In this document: in pieces, positions 51,932-63,100 of the stretch
How positions within the stretch are numbered: the stretch's first letter is position 1
Layout: every line of letters starts with the position of its first letter
Position numbers and translations under genes: made by a program
Notes under the pieces: generated by a model
What the model was told of the DNA's origin: nothing
The model's input: the letters and a program-made list of their open reading frames with translations, nothing else
Database searches by the model: none
Assembly (NCBI RefSeq): GCF_028621955.1
Contig: NZ_CP117516.1
Location: 186,001-250,000 of the forward strand
Source of the DNA: Erythrobacter sp. BLCC-B19
GTDB lineage: Bacteria > Pseudomonadota > Alphaproteobacteria > Sphingomonadales > Sphingomonadaceae
Length of the DNA: 64,000 nucleotides
Direction: 5' to 3'

Positions 51932-54900
51932 GCGGGAACTCCCAGTGCATTGGCCAGATCTGAAGGCGGGATTGGCCCGGGCCCATCTGGTAGAACAATC
52001 AATTCTCGGCCCAGCTCTGCGCAGCGATCAACAAGCGCACCTGACGGTGTTTGCGCCACAGCCATCACCATGTGGCCTGGCCAGACCATTTCGTATTCAA
52101 CCCCGGCAATGGTCTCGCTCGAAGGCGCCGGGAAGCCCCAACTGGCGAAGGCCGCGAGCCAGGGCGTGGAATGAGGATCGGCTCCCACCGGGCCGCTGGC
52201 AGGCCAGTCTCTCTCGCAAGCGGCGAGCCTCAGAAGCGTGTCACGCACCACTTCGTCCCGGCGATCGATCATCTCATGGTCGGGCTGGTTGTAGTAGGAC
52301 AGCACACAGCGGTAGCAGCCAGCCACACAGGCATCGTCCTTCTCGACGAGCCGGCCGTCCTCGATACGATAATGCATCAGATCGAGCGCAACCTCGGCCA
52401 GACGCTGCCAATGCTCTGGCCCGTCCATCAATCGCTTAAGCACGCCCGCGCCGCCTTCCGAGGCTTCGTAGAAGAGGGTCGCCTTGCGATTATCCCTGGT
52501 AGGCAGGGGTTCGCCGAGCAGCTCCCCAGCCTCAAGCACATGCTCGGTTTCGATGGCGCGGACCAACGCGTGCTGGATGGTCGCCATCTGACTGTTGTCG
52601 AGCTCGACAGGAGATATGAAGCGTAAGAGAAGTGCGTTCTTCGTGTCTTCAACGACCGGTACGATAGTCTGACGCTTGGCACCGCTGTCGACGTATCCCT
52701 CGTCCTCGCCCTGCGCTTCATTCTTGAGCCAGCGGCCTGTAATCGTGTCAACATCGAAGCCTATGTGCTCCTTATGGGCGCGTCGCCTCAAGCCAAGGTT
52801 GACGCGCGAGAGCTTCGTTTGCGGACCATAGCTCAGGGCAGCCAGCGGACCATCCTGCGACTTCAGCAACAGGTTTTCTTCTCGTGCCTTATCCCACTCG
52901 AAGATTGTCCTCAGGTCGAAACCACGGCGCTGGCGGTCCTCGTCATTGGCCGTGATCCGCGATCGCGGAGAGGCATCGACATTCTCGATCCGGTAGAGCT
53001 TCGATAGCCGCCCCTCCTCGCTGAGCGGCTCATGGCAGACGACGCAACGTTCGACTGTCTCGCTGCGATGTGCGGCACCGCACGCATGACAGCAGCGCAT
53101 GGTCGCCGTCACCAGCTTGTTGTCATTGTCCCGGGTGCCTGCGGGCAGCTTGGCGCGATTGCAGCTGAATGCCTTGCCCTCGTGATATACAAGGCTGTTG
53201 GGTCCGAACTCGGCAATGGCAAGAAACCGCGGCCGCTGAAGCACCGCCGAGCCACGTTCGCTGTCGACGAAGGCATACAGAGGAAGGCGAGGGAAGTTAT
53301 AGCCTGGCAGGAAGCCTTCAGTAGAGAGATAGCGATAGGTGTAAAAGTCGGAACTCGCCGACGACACCCCTTTTTCAAGCAACTCCGTCTGCTTACTGGC
53401 TGCGATATAGCGCGTACGAGCATCTCTGCGCTCTTGCGCTGAGATACCGGGACGGTCTTCTATGGCCGATGCCGAACGCCGATCTTCGGCCGCTGATCGA
53501 TAGAGAGTGCGCCAGCGCTTGAAGGCCTGATCAATTTTCAAGCTTGCGCCGTCCCAGCGTACCGCTACGAATTCCTCCGGACTGCCGACCACCGAAGAAC
53601 CTTCCGGCGGAAGCGCCGAGAGAACGATCCGGACGGCCCGCTCGCGCGCTTCTGTATCACCTGTTGCCGTCGCAAATGCAGCAGTCAGACGTGAACAGAC
53701 TGGCAAGGCCTCGTCGTCCATGTCGAGGTTTTCGGGGATCGATTTGCCAAGCCCTTCCTTGGCGGCAGCAAGCCATTCTGCGTTCACGTGGGCGGCGAGA
53801 AGGTCGGGATTCACCAGGTCAATTGCGGGCGCCTTGACGATCCCTGCAACAAGGTCGGTCCGTCGCTCAAAGTAATACTGGTCATGCGGGCTTTGCGCCG
53901 CGCAGTAGGTCACCACCAGTGCGGCTTGGCCGCTTCGGCCAGCGCGGCCTGCACGCTGGGCATAATTGGCCGGTGTCGGCGGCGCATTGCGAAGATAGAC
54001 GACATTGAGCTGAGAGATATCGACCCCCAACTCCATTGTCGGCGAACAATAGAGCAGCGGCAGGAAATCACGCTTCTCGGCAAGCACTTTGGGATCTGCG
54101 GCAATCTCAGCCATGCGATCTTTGTCGCTGTCCCCGAAGCGGAAGCGGCATTCGCGCATTTCGCGGAGCAAGGATTCGACCTGTGCCGTGTGCTCGCGCG
54201 CCTCGAATGCCAGGGGCAGGCCTCCAGGTGCAGCGAGCCGGACCGCAACATCGGAGTAAAGCTCGGCAAAGAAGCGATTGTCTTGGCCTTTTTCTGGTTG
54301 CCCCTCACCAGGCACAAGCTTCAGGGCACCGGGGGCAAGCCTCCAACCAAGAAGCGCACCGGCCGCAAACTCGCGCGCCATCTGATGACGAGCCGCCGCC
54401 AGCAGCATCGCCTCAATCAGCGGCTCACGATCAGCAAGCGGGAGGCCACCCACCACGGCCGCTATTTCCTTGGCCAGACCCCCGCGCGCCGAAACGCGAA
54501 CGATACGGTCATTCTTGTTGCCTTGCGTGCCCACGACCAGCGCCGTCTGCGCGATAAGATCTTGATTCTGTTCCTCCTGCGAAATGGCCCAAGGGTCCTT
54601 CAGGAACTGCCGCGACTTGCTCGCCACGGCTTCAAGCTCGTTTGGATCGAGCGCGTCAACCGCGATCGCCAAGCCTTTGCGCATTTGGTCAAACAGAAGG
54701 CGGAACATCTTCTCGCGCCTGTCCGCCGGAACTTGCGCCAAGATCGAAAAGCCGCGCTCTTCGGTTTCGCTCTTCCGCTCACGATGAGCACCCGAGCATG
54801 TGGCCTGATCCTCCGCCAGCATACGGATTCCGGGATAGACGATCTTGATCAGATCGAGCTGGTCAAGGTTCGGGTTGGTGAACCGCCAGCCCCTGCGGAG

Positions 54901-57042
54901 GTCATTCCAGAGTCGGTGTGCCAGCACCCGATTGATCGACTTCTTGGCTTCGTCGATCGCAGAGAAACTGACAGGGTCGGGATCTGCCATCCATTCCATC
55001 CGGCGCTCACGGACATCGGGATCGAAGCCGAGCGCCTTGCGCAGTGCGTTTCCGAACTCCTCGTGAGAAAGCCCCTCTTCGCCTGCTGCCCTCACCGCCT
55101 GCAGCATCGCCCCGCGCAAAAGCGTGACGAAGATGAAGTCGTTGAAGTGGCCTGACTGGAGCGCCGCGTCCTGCCGATTGTCGGTGAACCCCAGCAGCTT
55201 GCGGCGATGGAACTCGGCCGGTTGTCCGGCCCGTTGCATCCAGTCGAGGGCTGCTGTTGTGATGAGGGTAGTTGCCGAGCTTCTGCCCTCTGCCGACAGC
55301 CCCGCCAGCTTGTTGATGTCGCGCGCTTGCGACGCTGGTTGACTCTTGCAATGCGGGCAGAAGCGATATTGGCCGGGGAAGAACCAGCCCCGCAGGCCGT
55401 CTGGATCATGCCGCCCATCCCGGCCAAGGTACATCGGGCGGCCATCATGCTTGCCGCGGTGGGAGCTTTTGAGACGGAGCTGCCCAGTTGCGGTGGTCTC
55501 CTGCCAGCTATCGGGGTAATCCTCGATATCGCCCGCAAAGTTCAGATCGCCGCTCGCATCGGGAACGAGGAAGCCGTGCTCGATGTCTTCGACTGTGCCG
55601 TCAGGGCGCGGAGCGAAGTCGATCGGGCGAGCGATGACGCTCCCCCAATTGTCAATTGACACGCTGTGGACTTCCTGGCCGCACTCTCGGCAGAAATAAA
55701 CGGGATAGAGCCGCGCGTCGGTCTCCTCCCGGTCGAACTTCTCGCCCACCAATGACACGCGGCGGCTGCCAGCAGGCGCAAGCGTTGTGTGCGCCGTTCC
55801 GGCGCCCGACAGGAACCGATGGAGCTTGAAAGCCATGAACGCCTGATCGCGGTCGTTGCGACATTCATTCATCGCGATCAGACGGTCGGCCAGAGCAACG
55901 CGGCACTGCGCTGCGTCAAGTTGTGTGGCTTCAGCAAGAGCCGCGGCTGCCTCGGTCAGTGTCTGCGGGGTGGCGCGCTTGAGAACTTCGCCGCCAGCAA
56001 GGCCGATATTCATCTCGATCCAGCAGGCGAGCGGATCACGCGCGAATTCTTCGAAGTTCGCCGCCCGGGCCGGTTCGAGAACAGCCGCCCTCAGAGCGCC
56101 ATCAGAAGGCGTTCCTTCGGTGCGCCGCACAAGGCTTTCGGTGATCACATCATCGGACAGAACCGGGCTTCCGAACAGGATACTCCCCACCTTCGAGACA
56201 GCCTGCCGCCCGGCATCCTCCTCACCTGACGCCATGGTGGCCGATGTGCCGATACACAACATCTTGTCGGATCCCATGCGCTCGCGCACCCGGCGAACGA
56301 GCATGGCGACATCGGCACCCTGCCTCCCGCGATAGGTGTGAAGCTCGTCGAGCACGAGGAACTCCAGCCCCTTCATGTTCTCGATGACCTTCCGGTCGAC
56401 CTCATCTTGCCGCGTCATGAGCAGCTCGAGCATCATGAAGTTGGTCAGGATGATGTCAGGCGGATTGGCCGCGACCTTTTCTCGATCGCTTTCCTTCTCC
56501 TGACCGGTGTAGCGCTCGAAGGTCGGCTTCAGGCTGGCATCCAGACCGCAGTGCTCGATGAATTTCTCGAGCTCCTCGCGCTGAGAATTGGCCAGCGCGT
56601 TCATCGGATAGATGATGATCGCTCTTGTCCGGCGCGGCTCGCCCGCCCGCCGCGCCTCAAGGATGCGGTTGATGATAGGGACGAAGAAACAAAGCGATTT
56701 GCCCGAGCCTGTACCCGTTGTGACGATGTAATTGCGGTTCTGCAGCGCCTTCATCAGCGCCTGCTCCTGATGAAGGTGCAAACTGATTGGCGTGCGGGGA
56801 GAACCGAGCGAGAATACGGTCTCGAGATCGCGATCGACCACCCCTTGCCGGGCAAGTTCGGCGACTGAGCGCCCGCGCTTGAACTCCGGGTTGAGCCCGA
56901 TCAGAGGCTCGGGCCAGAATTTGCCCCCCTCGTAGACAGCATCGATCTGGCTGCGCAGATCTTCAGCGCGGATCGAGGTGAACGAACGCGCGAACTTCTC
57001 GTATCTGGCGATCAGATCAGCATCGAGTTCGAAAACGTTCAT
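51928..57042 (-). CDS. Giant DEAD/DEAH helicase with DUF1998/MZB C-terminus
   Basis: 1704 residues. Walker A TTGTGSGKSLCF near 107, the DExH box LVLDELHTYRGRQG near 228, SATMASG, then a helicase C half with MELGVDISQLNVV and AQRAGRAGRSGQAAL. Zinc clusters: CRECGQEVHS, CPHCKSQ, CHACGAAH...CVVCHEPL. The C-terminal MZB/DUF1998 cysteines are in CVAGCYRCVLSYYNQPDHE near 1575. Single-chain helicase-DUF1998 proteins are the core of Druantia (DruE); in DISARM these functions are split (DrmA, DrmB). Confidence 0.87.
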   Translation of the reverse strand: MNVFELDADLIARYEKFARSFTSIRAEDLRSQIDAVYEGGKFWPEPLIGLNPEFKRGRSVAELARQGVVDRDLETVFSLGSPRTPISLHLHQEQALMKALQNRNYIVTTGTGSGKSLCFFVPIINRILEARRAGEPRRTRAIIIYPMNALANSQREELEKFIEHCGLDASLKPTFERYTGQEKESDREKVAANPPDIILTNFMMLELLMTRQDEVDRKVIENMKGLEFLVLDELHTYRGRQGADVAMLVRRVRERMGSDKMLCIGTSATMASGEEDAGRQAVSKVGSILFGSPVLSDDVITESLVRRTEGTPSDGALRAAVLEPARAANFEEFARDPLACWIEMNIGLAGGEVLKRATPQTLTEAAAALAEATQLDAAQCRVALADRLIAMNECRNDRDQAFMAFKLHRFLSGAGTAHTTLAPAGSRRVSLVGEKFDREETDARLYPVYFCRECGQEVHSVSIDNWGSVIARPIDFAPRPDGTVEDIEHGFLVPDASGDLNFAGDIEDYPDSWQETTATGQLRLKSSHRGKHDGRPMYLGRDGRHDPDGLRGWFFPGQYRFCPHCKSQPASQARDINKLAGLSAEGRSSATTLITTAALDWMQRAGQPAEFHRRKLLGFTDNRQDAALQSGHFNDFIFVTLLRGAMLQAVRAAGEEGLSHEEFGNALRKALGFDPDVRERRMEWMADPDPVSFSAIDEAKKSINRVLAHRLWNDLRRGWRFTNPNLDQLDLIKIVYPGIRMLAEDQATCSGAHRERKSETEERGFSILAQVPADRREKMFRLLFDQMRKGLAIAVDALDPNELEAVASKSRQFLKDPWAISQEEQNQDLIAQTALVVGTQGNKNDRIVRVSARGGLAKEIAAVVGGLPLADREPLIEAMLLAAARHQMAREFAAGALLGWRLAPGALKLVPGEGQPEKGQDNRFFAELYSDVAVRLAAPGGLPLAFEAREHTAQVESLLREMRECRFRFGDSDKDRMAEIAADPKVLAEKRDFLPLLYCSPTMELGVDISQLNVVYLRNAPPTPANYAQRAGRAGRSGQAALVVTYCAAQSPHDQYYFERRTDLVAGIVKAPAIDLVNPDLLAAHVNAEWLAAAKEGLGKSIPENLDMDDEALPVCSRLTAAFATATGDTEARERAVRIVLSALPPEGSSVVGSPEEFVAVRWDGASLKIDQAFKRWRTLYRSAAEDRRSASAIEDRPGISAQERRDARTRYIAASKQTELLEKGVSSASSDFYTYRYLSTEGFLPGYNFPRLPLYAFVDSERGSAVLQRPRFLAIAEFGPNSLVYHEGKAFSCNRAKLPAGTRDNDNKLVTATMRCCHACGAAHRSETVERCVVCHEPLSEEGRLSKLYRIENVDASPRSRITANDEDRQRRGFDLRTIFEWDKAREENLLLKSQDGPLAALSYGPQTKLSRVNLGLRRRAHKEHIGFDVDTITGRWLKNEAQGEDEGYVDSGAKRQTIVPVVEDTKNALLLRFISPVELDNSQMATIQHALVRAIETEHVLEAGELLGEPLPTRDNRKATLFYEASEGGAGVLKRLMDGPEHWQRLAEVALDLMHYRIEDGRLVEKDDACVAGCYRCVLSYYNQPDHEMIDRRDEVVRDTLLRLAACERDWPASGPVGADPHSTPWLAAFASWGFPAPSSETIAGVEYEMVWPGHMVMAVAQTPSGALVDRCAELGRELIVLPDGPGPIPPSDLANALGVPA

Positions 57043-57111
57043 GACAACCCCTTGAGTACTTTGACCATCATAGCCGCCATTCCTCGAATTGCAGCGGCTA
57101 ATCTGGGATAA

Positions 57112-58089
57112 CTAGACCACGGCCCGGCCCGCTGCCGAAAGCCTTTCGCGCATCATTTCACGCAGTTCCTCCGGCCCTTCGATCCGCACCTCTCCGCCCC
57201 AAGTGAAGAGGTGTTCGGCGATCTCACGCAGGCCACCGGAATAGAACCGCACCACCAGCTCCTCGCCGTCCTGCTCGATCACCTGCTGGGGGTGGAAACG
57301 CCAGCGCCGCGCCCGCTCGGCGCTCTCAGGCGCGACACGCAAGACGATATCATGGCCCTGTTCGCGCCAGATGCCGAAGCTTGCTCCTATCCACGCATCA
57401 AGATCCCAGTCTTCGCTGGCTGCTCCGGGCTGATTGCTGACCCGCGCTTCGGTGATGCGATCAAGACGGTATGGCGCAGGCTCAAGATCGCGGCCGGGTA
57501 TCTTGCCGATCAGATAGGTCGCAGGCCCGTGGATGAGGCCGAGCGGGATCACGCGCCGCCACTTCGGCTCCGTCGCGCCGTCGGCGAGGTAATCGAATTC
57601 GAGGCACATCCCCGCCATCATAGCGCCCTGGACCTGCGCCACGGTCTCCGGCGCATGCTCGATCATCGGTCCGGCGGGGACATGATGACGCTGAAGCCGG
57701 ACCAGCGGGTCGAGGTCTGGTGCCATGCGGCTTTTGACCTCGCGCCTCAGGCCCGCCTGCACCTTGCCCAGCAGGCTCTCGAGCAGCGTGGCCTGCGCCG
57801 ATCCCGCCTTGCGTGCCGTATCGGCGAGCGACTGCAGGGCTGCGATCTCGGCGACATTGGGCTGCGTGAACGGTGACGGTAGTGCGCCGGGGATGCGGAA
57901 GCGCTTGTGGCGGTCGTCAACACTTTCCTCGAGGTCGAAGTGGACGAGAATGAGATCGCGCAGCCGCTCGGCCGTGCGGCGGTTGGCGCCGATGACCTCT
58001 GCCATCTCGTCGAGGGTGAGACCTTCGGCGCTTTCCCCAAGCGCCTTGACCAGTGTCAGCAACCGGTCGAGTTTTGCGTTGCGTGCCAC
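57112..58089 (-). CDS. WYL-domain transcriptional regulator
   Basis: 325 residues from a GTG start. N-terminal winged HTH (LTLVKALGESAEGLTLDEMAEV and ANRRTAERLRDLI) then a WYL domain (CLEFDYLADGATEPKWRRVIP, PATYLIGKIPGRDLEPAPYRL, in part) and a C-terminal WCX-like region. WYL regulators sense nucleic acid ligands and hold many defence operons silent. It lies in the same run, seven bases after mcrC and 70 bases before the giant helicase, so it may repress the helicase half or the whole island. Confidence 0.88.
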   Translation of the reverse strand: MARNAKLDRLLTLVKALGESAEGLTLDEMAEVIGANRRTAERLRDLILVHFDLEESVDDRHKRFRIPGALPSPFTQPNVAEIAALQSLADTARKAGSAQATLLESLLGKVQAGLRREVKSRMAPDLDPLVRLQRHHVPAGPMIEHAPETVAQVQGAMMAGMCLEFDYLADGATEPKWRRVIPLGLIHGPATYLIGKIPGRDLEPAPYRLDRITEARVSNQPGAASEDWDLDAWIGASFGIWREQGHDIVLRVAPESAERARRWRFHPQQVIEQDGEELVVRFYSGGLREIAEHLFTWGGEVRIEGPEELREMMRERLSAAGRAVV

Positions 58090-58096
58090 GATCGCC

Positions 58097-59425
58097 CTAC
58101 CCTGCCGCCGCTACGAGCGGCGGGCGCTCCGTCAGAATTTTCTGCGCGAGGCAGGCAAGCGAAGCCTGCAATTCGGGCTGCTCGAGCGACACATCGGCCG
58201 TGGCGATCCGCAGGCACTCGGCACCGCCCGCGATGCCGAACTGCTGGCGCTGTCCCGCCGGCTCGCCCGGTTTTCCTGGATAAAGCAGCATGAGCTCAGC
58301 CGTGCGGTAGAGCCGGGCATATGCCATAAGCTGATAGACATCGGCCTGGCTCACCCCGTGCTTGCGGTCGAGCGGGTCGAGGCTCAGCTTCTTCCACTTG
58401 GTATCGATGATGGCGACGACCTCCCTGCCACGGCGCAGCATGATATCGGGCTTGGTGCGGAACACCTCGCCGCTGTCGATATGCGCGCCGGTGTAGGTAC
58501 CAAGGCACGCCCGGTGGCCGCCCTGATCGATCACCTCGATCCCGCTACCCGCGAGCGCCCGGCGCAGCAGCACCGCGATGTATTTCTCGAACAGGTCGTT
58601 CATCGGGAACAGCAGCGTCAGGCCCTCGGGGGCCTTGGCCGCATGGTGGGTCGCCTGCCAGTCACGCTGGAGCAACAGCCGGGCGAGCCCGAACAGCGCC
58701 TCCCAGCGGCGGTTGGTGCGATCAATCCGCACCGCTTGCCATGGCAGCCGCGCGATCGGCATCTGCGGGATGTCATCCAGCGCATGGCGCAGCTCGTCAA
58801 GCTTGCGCCGGGTGCCGAGCGAGCGCGTGTGACGGGCAAGGAACACAGTGGCCGCTGCCATAATCCGCATCAGCGGGGTATCGGCCTCCAGCTGATCGAA
58901 GCGACAAGCAAGCCGGTCGGGGCGCACCGCATTGCGTGTGAACTGGCGGGTGATATCGAGCCGGCCGCGCAGCGCAGGCAGATCCTCCTCGCACTGGATA
59001 TAGGCCCGCGGAAGCCCGCGCCGCACCTCCGCGAGGAGGCGGGTGGCAAAGGCGTCGATCAGGATTTCCAGCAGCGTATTCTTCTGCCGGGCGATCGCCG
59101 CTTCAGCCCCGATGTCGAGGTTGAGGCCGAGCGCCACGTCGAGCATGCGTACGAGCCGATCGCGGACCTTGCCCTCGGGCTCCCCCAGCGCAGTGTCAGG
59201 ATCGACCTTGGGAAGGATTTCGAGGCTGCATCCCTTGGCTGAGACCATCCCCACCATCTGGCGCGCCATGATCCGGTCGCGCCCGAGGACGAGGATGTTG
59301 GTCGCATCATCATGCGCCAGCGGGTGCTCGCAAGCCGCCGCATGAAGCGCATGGGCTTGCTCGCGGGTCAGGCCGCGCTCACCGAACTTGGCATGACCCC
59401 ATTCATGGATTGTGAGGTGCGTCAC
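58097..59425 (-). CDS. mcrC: McrC family nuclease subunit
   Basis: 442 residues from GTG overlapping the previous stop (GTGA). The N-terminal beta region is followed by LEILPKVDPDTALGE and VRDRLVRMLDVALGL, then the C-terminal PD-(D/E)XK site RTKPDIMLRRGREVVAIIDTKWKKL (key parts KPDIML and IIDTKWK). McrC couples to the McrB GTPase ring to cut modified DNA. The usual partner McrB is two genes upstream. Confidence 0.9.
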   Translation of the reverse strand: MTHLTIHEWGHAKFGERGLTREQAHALHAAACEHPLAHDDATNILVLGRDRIMARQMVGMVSAKGCSLEILPKVDPDTALGEPEGKVRDRLVRMLDVALGLNLDIGAEAAIARQKNTLLEILIDAFATRLLAEVRRGLPRAYIQCEEDLPALRGRLDITRQFTRNAVRPDRLACRFDQLEADTPLMRIMAAATVFLARHTRSLGTRRKLDELRHALDDIPQMPIARLPWQAVRIDRTNRRWEALFGLARLLLQRDWQATHHAAKAPEGLTLLFPMNDLFEKYIAVLLRRALAGSGIEVIDQGGHRACLGTYTGAHIDSGEVFRTKPDIMLRRGREVVAIIDTKWKKLSLDPLDRKHGVSQADVYQLMAYARLYRTAELMLLYPGKPGEPAGQRQQFGIAGGAECLRIATADVSLEQPELQASLACLAQKILTERPPLVAAAG

Positions 59426-60165
59426 GGGGCGAAGGCCTCATGAACCGCGCGGGCGTGATCAGCCGCCTCTCCGGTGAAGCAGGCCAGCCACCCGCACCAC
59501 GAGCAGGCAGCAAAGCGAACCCGGTTCCCAGCAACGATGGCATGGAAATCTTCAATCTCGCGTCGATGAGCGAGGAAGGCTTCTGGCGGATTGCGGCAGG
59601 CGTCCTGCGGCTCCGCGTAGAGATAGACCAACACCGACAGATGACCTGAGCGCCTGGCTTCGGTCGCAAGACCCAGAGCGTGCTTCACCAGCTGCGCTGC
59701 ATCGAGATGCTTATAGCGCCGCGGCTCCGCCCGCAGCAGGTCGCGCATGGCGCACCAGCCCTGCATCCCGTCGCCCCAGACGTCGCGATCATAGGCCTCG
59801 GCCAGCTCGGCAACCTTGCTGTCGCGGTACGGCTCATAGCGCTTGGACTCGACACCGATCACATGCGTGTCGGTCCAAACCACCGCATCGAGCCAGGGGT
59901 GGCGTCCGCCGCTCCATGGGAAGCGCAATTCGCGCTCAATCTCTACGGCAGTGACAGGGCCGCCAAGGTCCGCGACGGGTGGGAACAACGGGCAATCAGC
60001 AGGCCGGTCAAGGAACCACCCGAAGCCATTCGCCGCCAGCGCCGCGCTGCTCTGCGGACTGGCGAACTTGCCACTGGCGATTTCGTTACCGGCAGCGCGG
60101 CCATAGACCTCGCAGACCTTGTCCTCGGGCACGCCGGGCAGGAAGATCGGCTGCGGCCCGCTCAA
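59422..60165 (-). CDS. PD-(D/E)XK-like protein inserted between mcrB and mcrC
   Basis: 247 residues from a TTG start that overlaps the mcrB stop (TTGA). Core HPWLDAVVWTDTHVIGVESKRYEPY holds Asp and E-S-K (seen as WLDAVV and GVESKRYE), a restriction-endonuclease-like pattern. The C-terminus contains SWCGWLACFTG. McrBC loci normally lack a second nuclease-like gene, so it may be a third subunit. TTG start lowers expected expression relative to McrB. Confidence 0.75.
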   Translation of the reverse strand: MSGPQPIFLPGVPEDKVCEVYGRAAGNEIASGKFASPQSSAALAANGFGWFLDRPADCPLFPPVADLGGPVTAVEIERELRFPWSGGRHPWLDAVVWTDTHVIGVESKRYEPYRDSKVAELAEAYDRDVWGDGMQGWCAMRDLLRAEPRRYKHLDAAQLVKHALGLATEARRSGHLSVLVYLYAEPQDACRNPPEAFLAHRREIEDFHAIVAGNRVRFAACSWCGWLACFTGEAADHARAVHEAFAP

Positions 60166-63100
60166 GCTTCGTTCTCCAGATCGGAGGCTGATGCTGCCCG
60201 TGCAGAGATGAGCCGGGTGTATGCACCCTCATCGAAGTGCGAGCGCACCCGCCAGCTCTTGAGCGGCTCACCGCCCTCACCCATCGGATCCTCGATGATA
60301 TCGCAGGTGAGGAAGTTGCCGCCCTTGTCCTTCTCGCCGAGCACAGCCGCGAGCCGGTTCCAGTCGTCGAAGAAGTATTCCTGCAGCAGCGGGATGACCT
60401 TGTCGCGCATCACAGCGTCGGCATCAGCCTTGGTCTTGCAGTCGATGAAGAAGGCATGCCCGATCCGGTGATCGCGGTCGACGAGGTATTCAATCCGCCG
60501 ATTCATGGTGTTGAGGACGTCGCCGAGCGGCAGCCCAGTCGAGTCCTCCGCAGCGATGAACGCCGGAATTGACGTATCAGGCGCCATTTCCTCGAAGCGG
60601 AACCGCCGGCGCAGCGCCGTATCGAGCAGCGCAATCGAACGATCGGCGGTGTTCATGGTGCCGATGATGTGGAGGTTGGCCGGCACGCCGAATTCCCGCT
60701 TCGAATAGGGCAGGCGCACCTTGAGCGCATTGCGCATGCCGAGCCGCTTGTCCGGCTCAATCAGAGTGATGAGCTCGCCGAACACCTTGGAGACATTGGC
60801 CCGGTTGATTTCGTCGATGATAAGGACGAACTGCTGCGCAGCGCCTCGAGTGACAGGCGACTGTCCTTCGCTTTCTACGGGACGGACCAGCCTGGCCAAG
60901 GCCTCCCTGTTCACCCGCCCCGCGGCAATCGAATAGAACGTGCGCTGCATGAAGTCCCCTTCGATGATGGTGTCGAGAGGGAGGGCTTCGTCCAGCACCT
61001 TGAGCCAGCGAACGCGCCGCCGGTGATAGTAGGTCGGGTCGCCGTCCTGCGCGAAGTAATACTCGCCGACCACCTCGCCGACCGCTCGGAACGCCTTGTT
61101 GCCAAAGGGGACGATGACAATGTCGCCGACCTTCATCGTGTTCCTGAACGGATGAAGCTGCGTCACATTGCTGGGCTGCTCATTTTCCCGAGGGGAGCTG
61201 GCCCACTCCTCTCGAATGGCTTCGAGGCTCGCGAACCGGGCATCTGACCAGTCGACATCGCCGCCCCAACCCAGCGCTACATAGTCTCCAGCGATGCAGG
61301 CATCATAGACGCTGTCCTCGACGCCAATCTGGCCAAGGCCCATTTTCCAAAAGTTCCGACCAGCGAAATCGAACGCGCCTCCTGTCTCGGCCGCTCCCTT
61401 TGCGGCTTCACCGGCCACCGCACAGAGCTCCCGGAAAATCCCAGGGCGCGGCTCGAGGCGAAAGCCGCCAACTTGGCCTTCCTGCCCATCGCTAGGCGCG
61501 GTTTCAGGGCGCAGGCCTTCAACGAACTCTTCGTAGGAAAAGCTCTGGTGGAAGGTGACGAAGCGAATGCGGCCCTCCTTGGAGAGCTCCTCGTAACGCT
61601 GCATCAGCGCGTCGCGATCCTCGGGGACGGCTTCACCGCACAGGCGAACCGCCTCCTGCGCCGTGCGATAGGTCTTGCCGGTTCCGGGCGGGCCGTAAAG
61701 GATGAGGTTGGTCGGTTGCATCGTCGGCATCTCGTCGCTTGATCCGGCCCCGAACAGTCGGTCGCGCCAGAAGGGATCATTCAGAAACAGGGCGTGATCT
61801 TGCGGCTCGCCGTCCAGCAAGAACCGGCGCAGCTGATCGGCATAGACGCTGTCGCCGGGGTCACGCAGACGCCAGACAGCGTCATTGTTGGTGTAGAAGA
61901 ACCAGGTGCGAGGCTCCGGCCAGGCTTGCCAGTCAACGCCGACCCTGAGGCCATCGTCACTTACCTCGGTGATAGTGCCCTCAGCGCGAAAGCGCAGCGC
62001 AGTGACGATCCCCGTTCCGGCATCGAACGGCAGATCGCGGGCGCGCGGCACGAAGTCCTTCAGGAAGATCCGGTCGCCGACCTGCATTTCACGCACGCGG
62101 CGGTTGTTGGCGCTGCCGGTATCGGTGAGCAGGCTCCATTCACCGCGCTCGACAAAGCGCGGCAACCCGTCTTCTTGCCCCCACAGCGAGGTGACCAACC
62201 ATGTCGGCACCGGATCAAGTTCGCGGGGAGCATCCGGATTGCCGACCACCCAGATGAACCCCTGCACATCGAACATATCCTGCGGGTGCCACCCGAATTC
62301 CTTGTCGAGCAGCCCGAACAGCGCCCGCATCAATTGCAGCCATTCGGCAAGATCAGCTTCGCGGAATTCGGTTTGCGGGAACAGCCTGCGGCCGAACAGC
62401 CTCCGCCCCATCTCGTCGATCTTGGCGATCTTGAACCAACTCGCCTGATCGGGGTGGAGTGTTGCCCAAACCGTGATCGGAATGGACAGCACCTCGCCCC
62501 GGCGCAGTCCTGCAATGCCAGCCTCACGCAAAACCTCGAGTTCACGCGCTGCAGCCGGAATGGCCTCGTCCAACGGAGCATCGCTGCGCGCGAGCAGGCC
62601 GAGCGCCGTGTAGAAGCGGTCACGCAGCGCCGGATCGGCGTTCTGCACCTCGGACAAGGTTCGCCAGCTGAGGGGCAGGCCCGAACCGCCCACCGAGAGC
62701 AGCCGGTAAAGACTTTCGCCAATCGCGCGGTCATCATCCTGCCGTGCAACGATTGCCTTGGCCTGCTCGATCAGACCGTTCTTGTAGGCGCGCTCCACAT
62801 CCCAGTACGCACCCGAAGACGCGCGGAAGTCAGTGAAGTCCGGCATCTGGCGAAGGAATGCATCGCGGGCGCGGTTGAGCTCGGGCCAATCGATAACGAC
62901 AAAGCCGAGGCGCTCGAGCGCAGTCTTGCAATCCCCGCCGCCCGGAAGCCACTCGCTACCGCGCCTCGCCAAGGCGTCGCGCACGATCGCCTTGCTGGGA
63001 TAGCGCTTGCCGTCGAGAACGAGCCAGTATCTGGTCGGCTGCCCGAGTTCGAGAGCCGCAACGTACTGGGCGACATCGCCTACGGCGTCACATGCACCCA

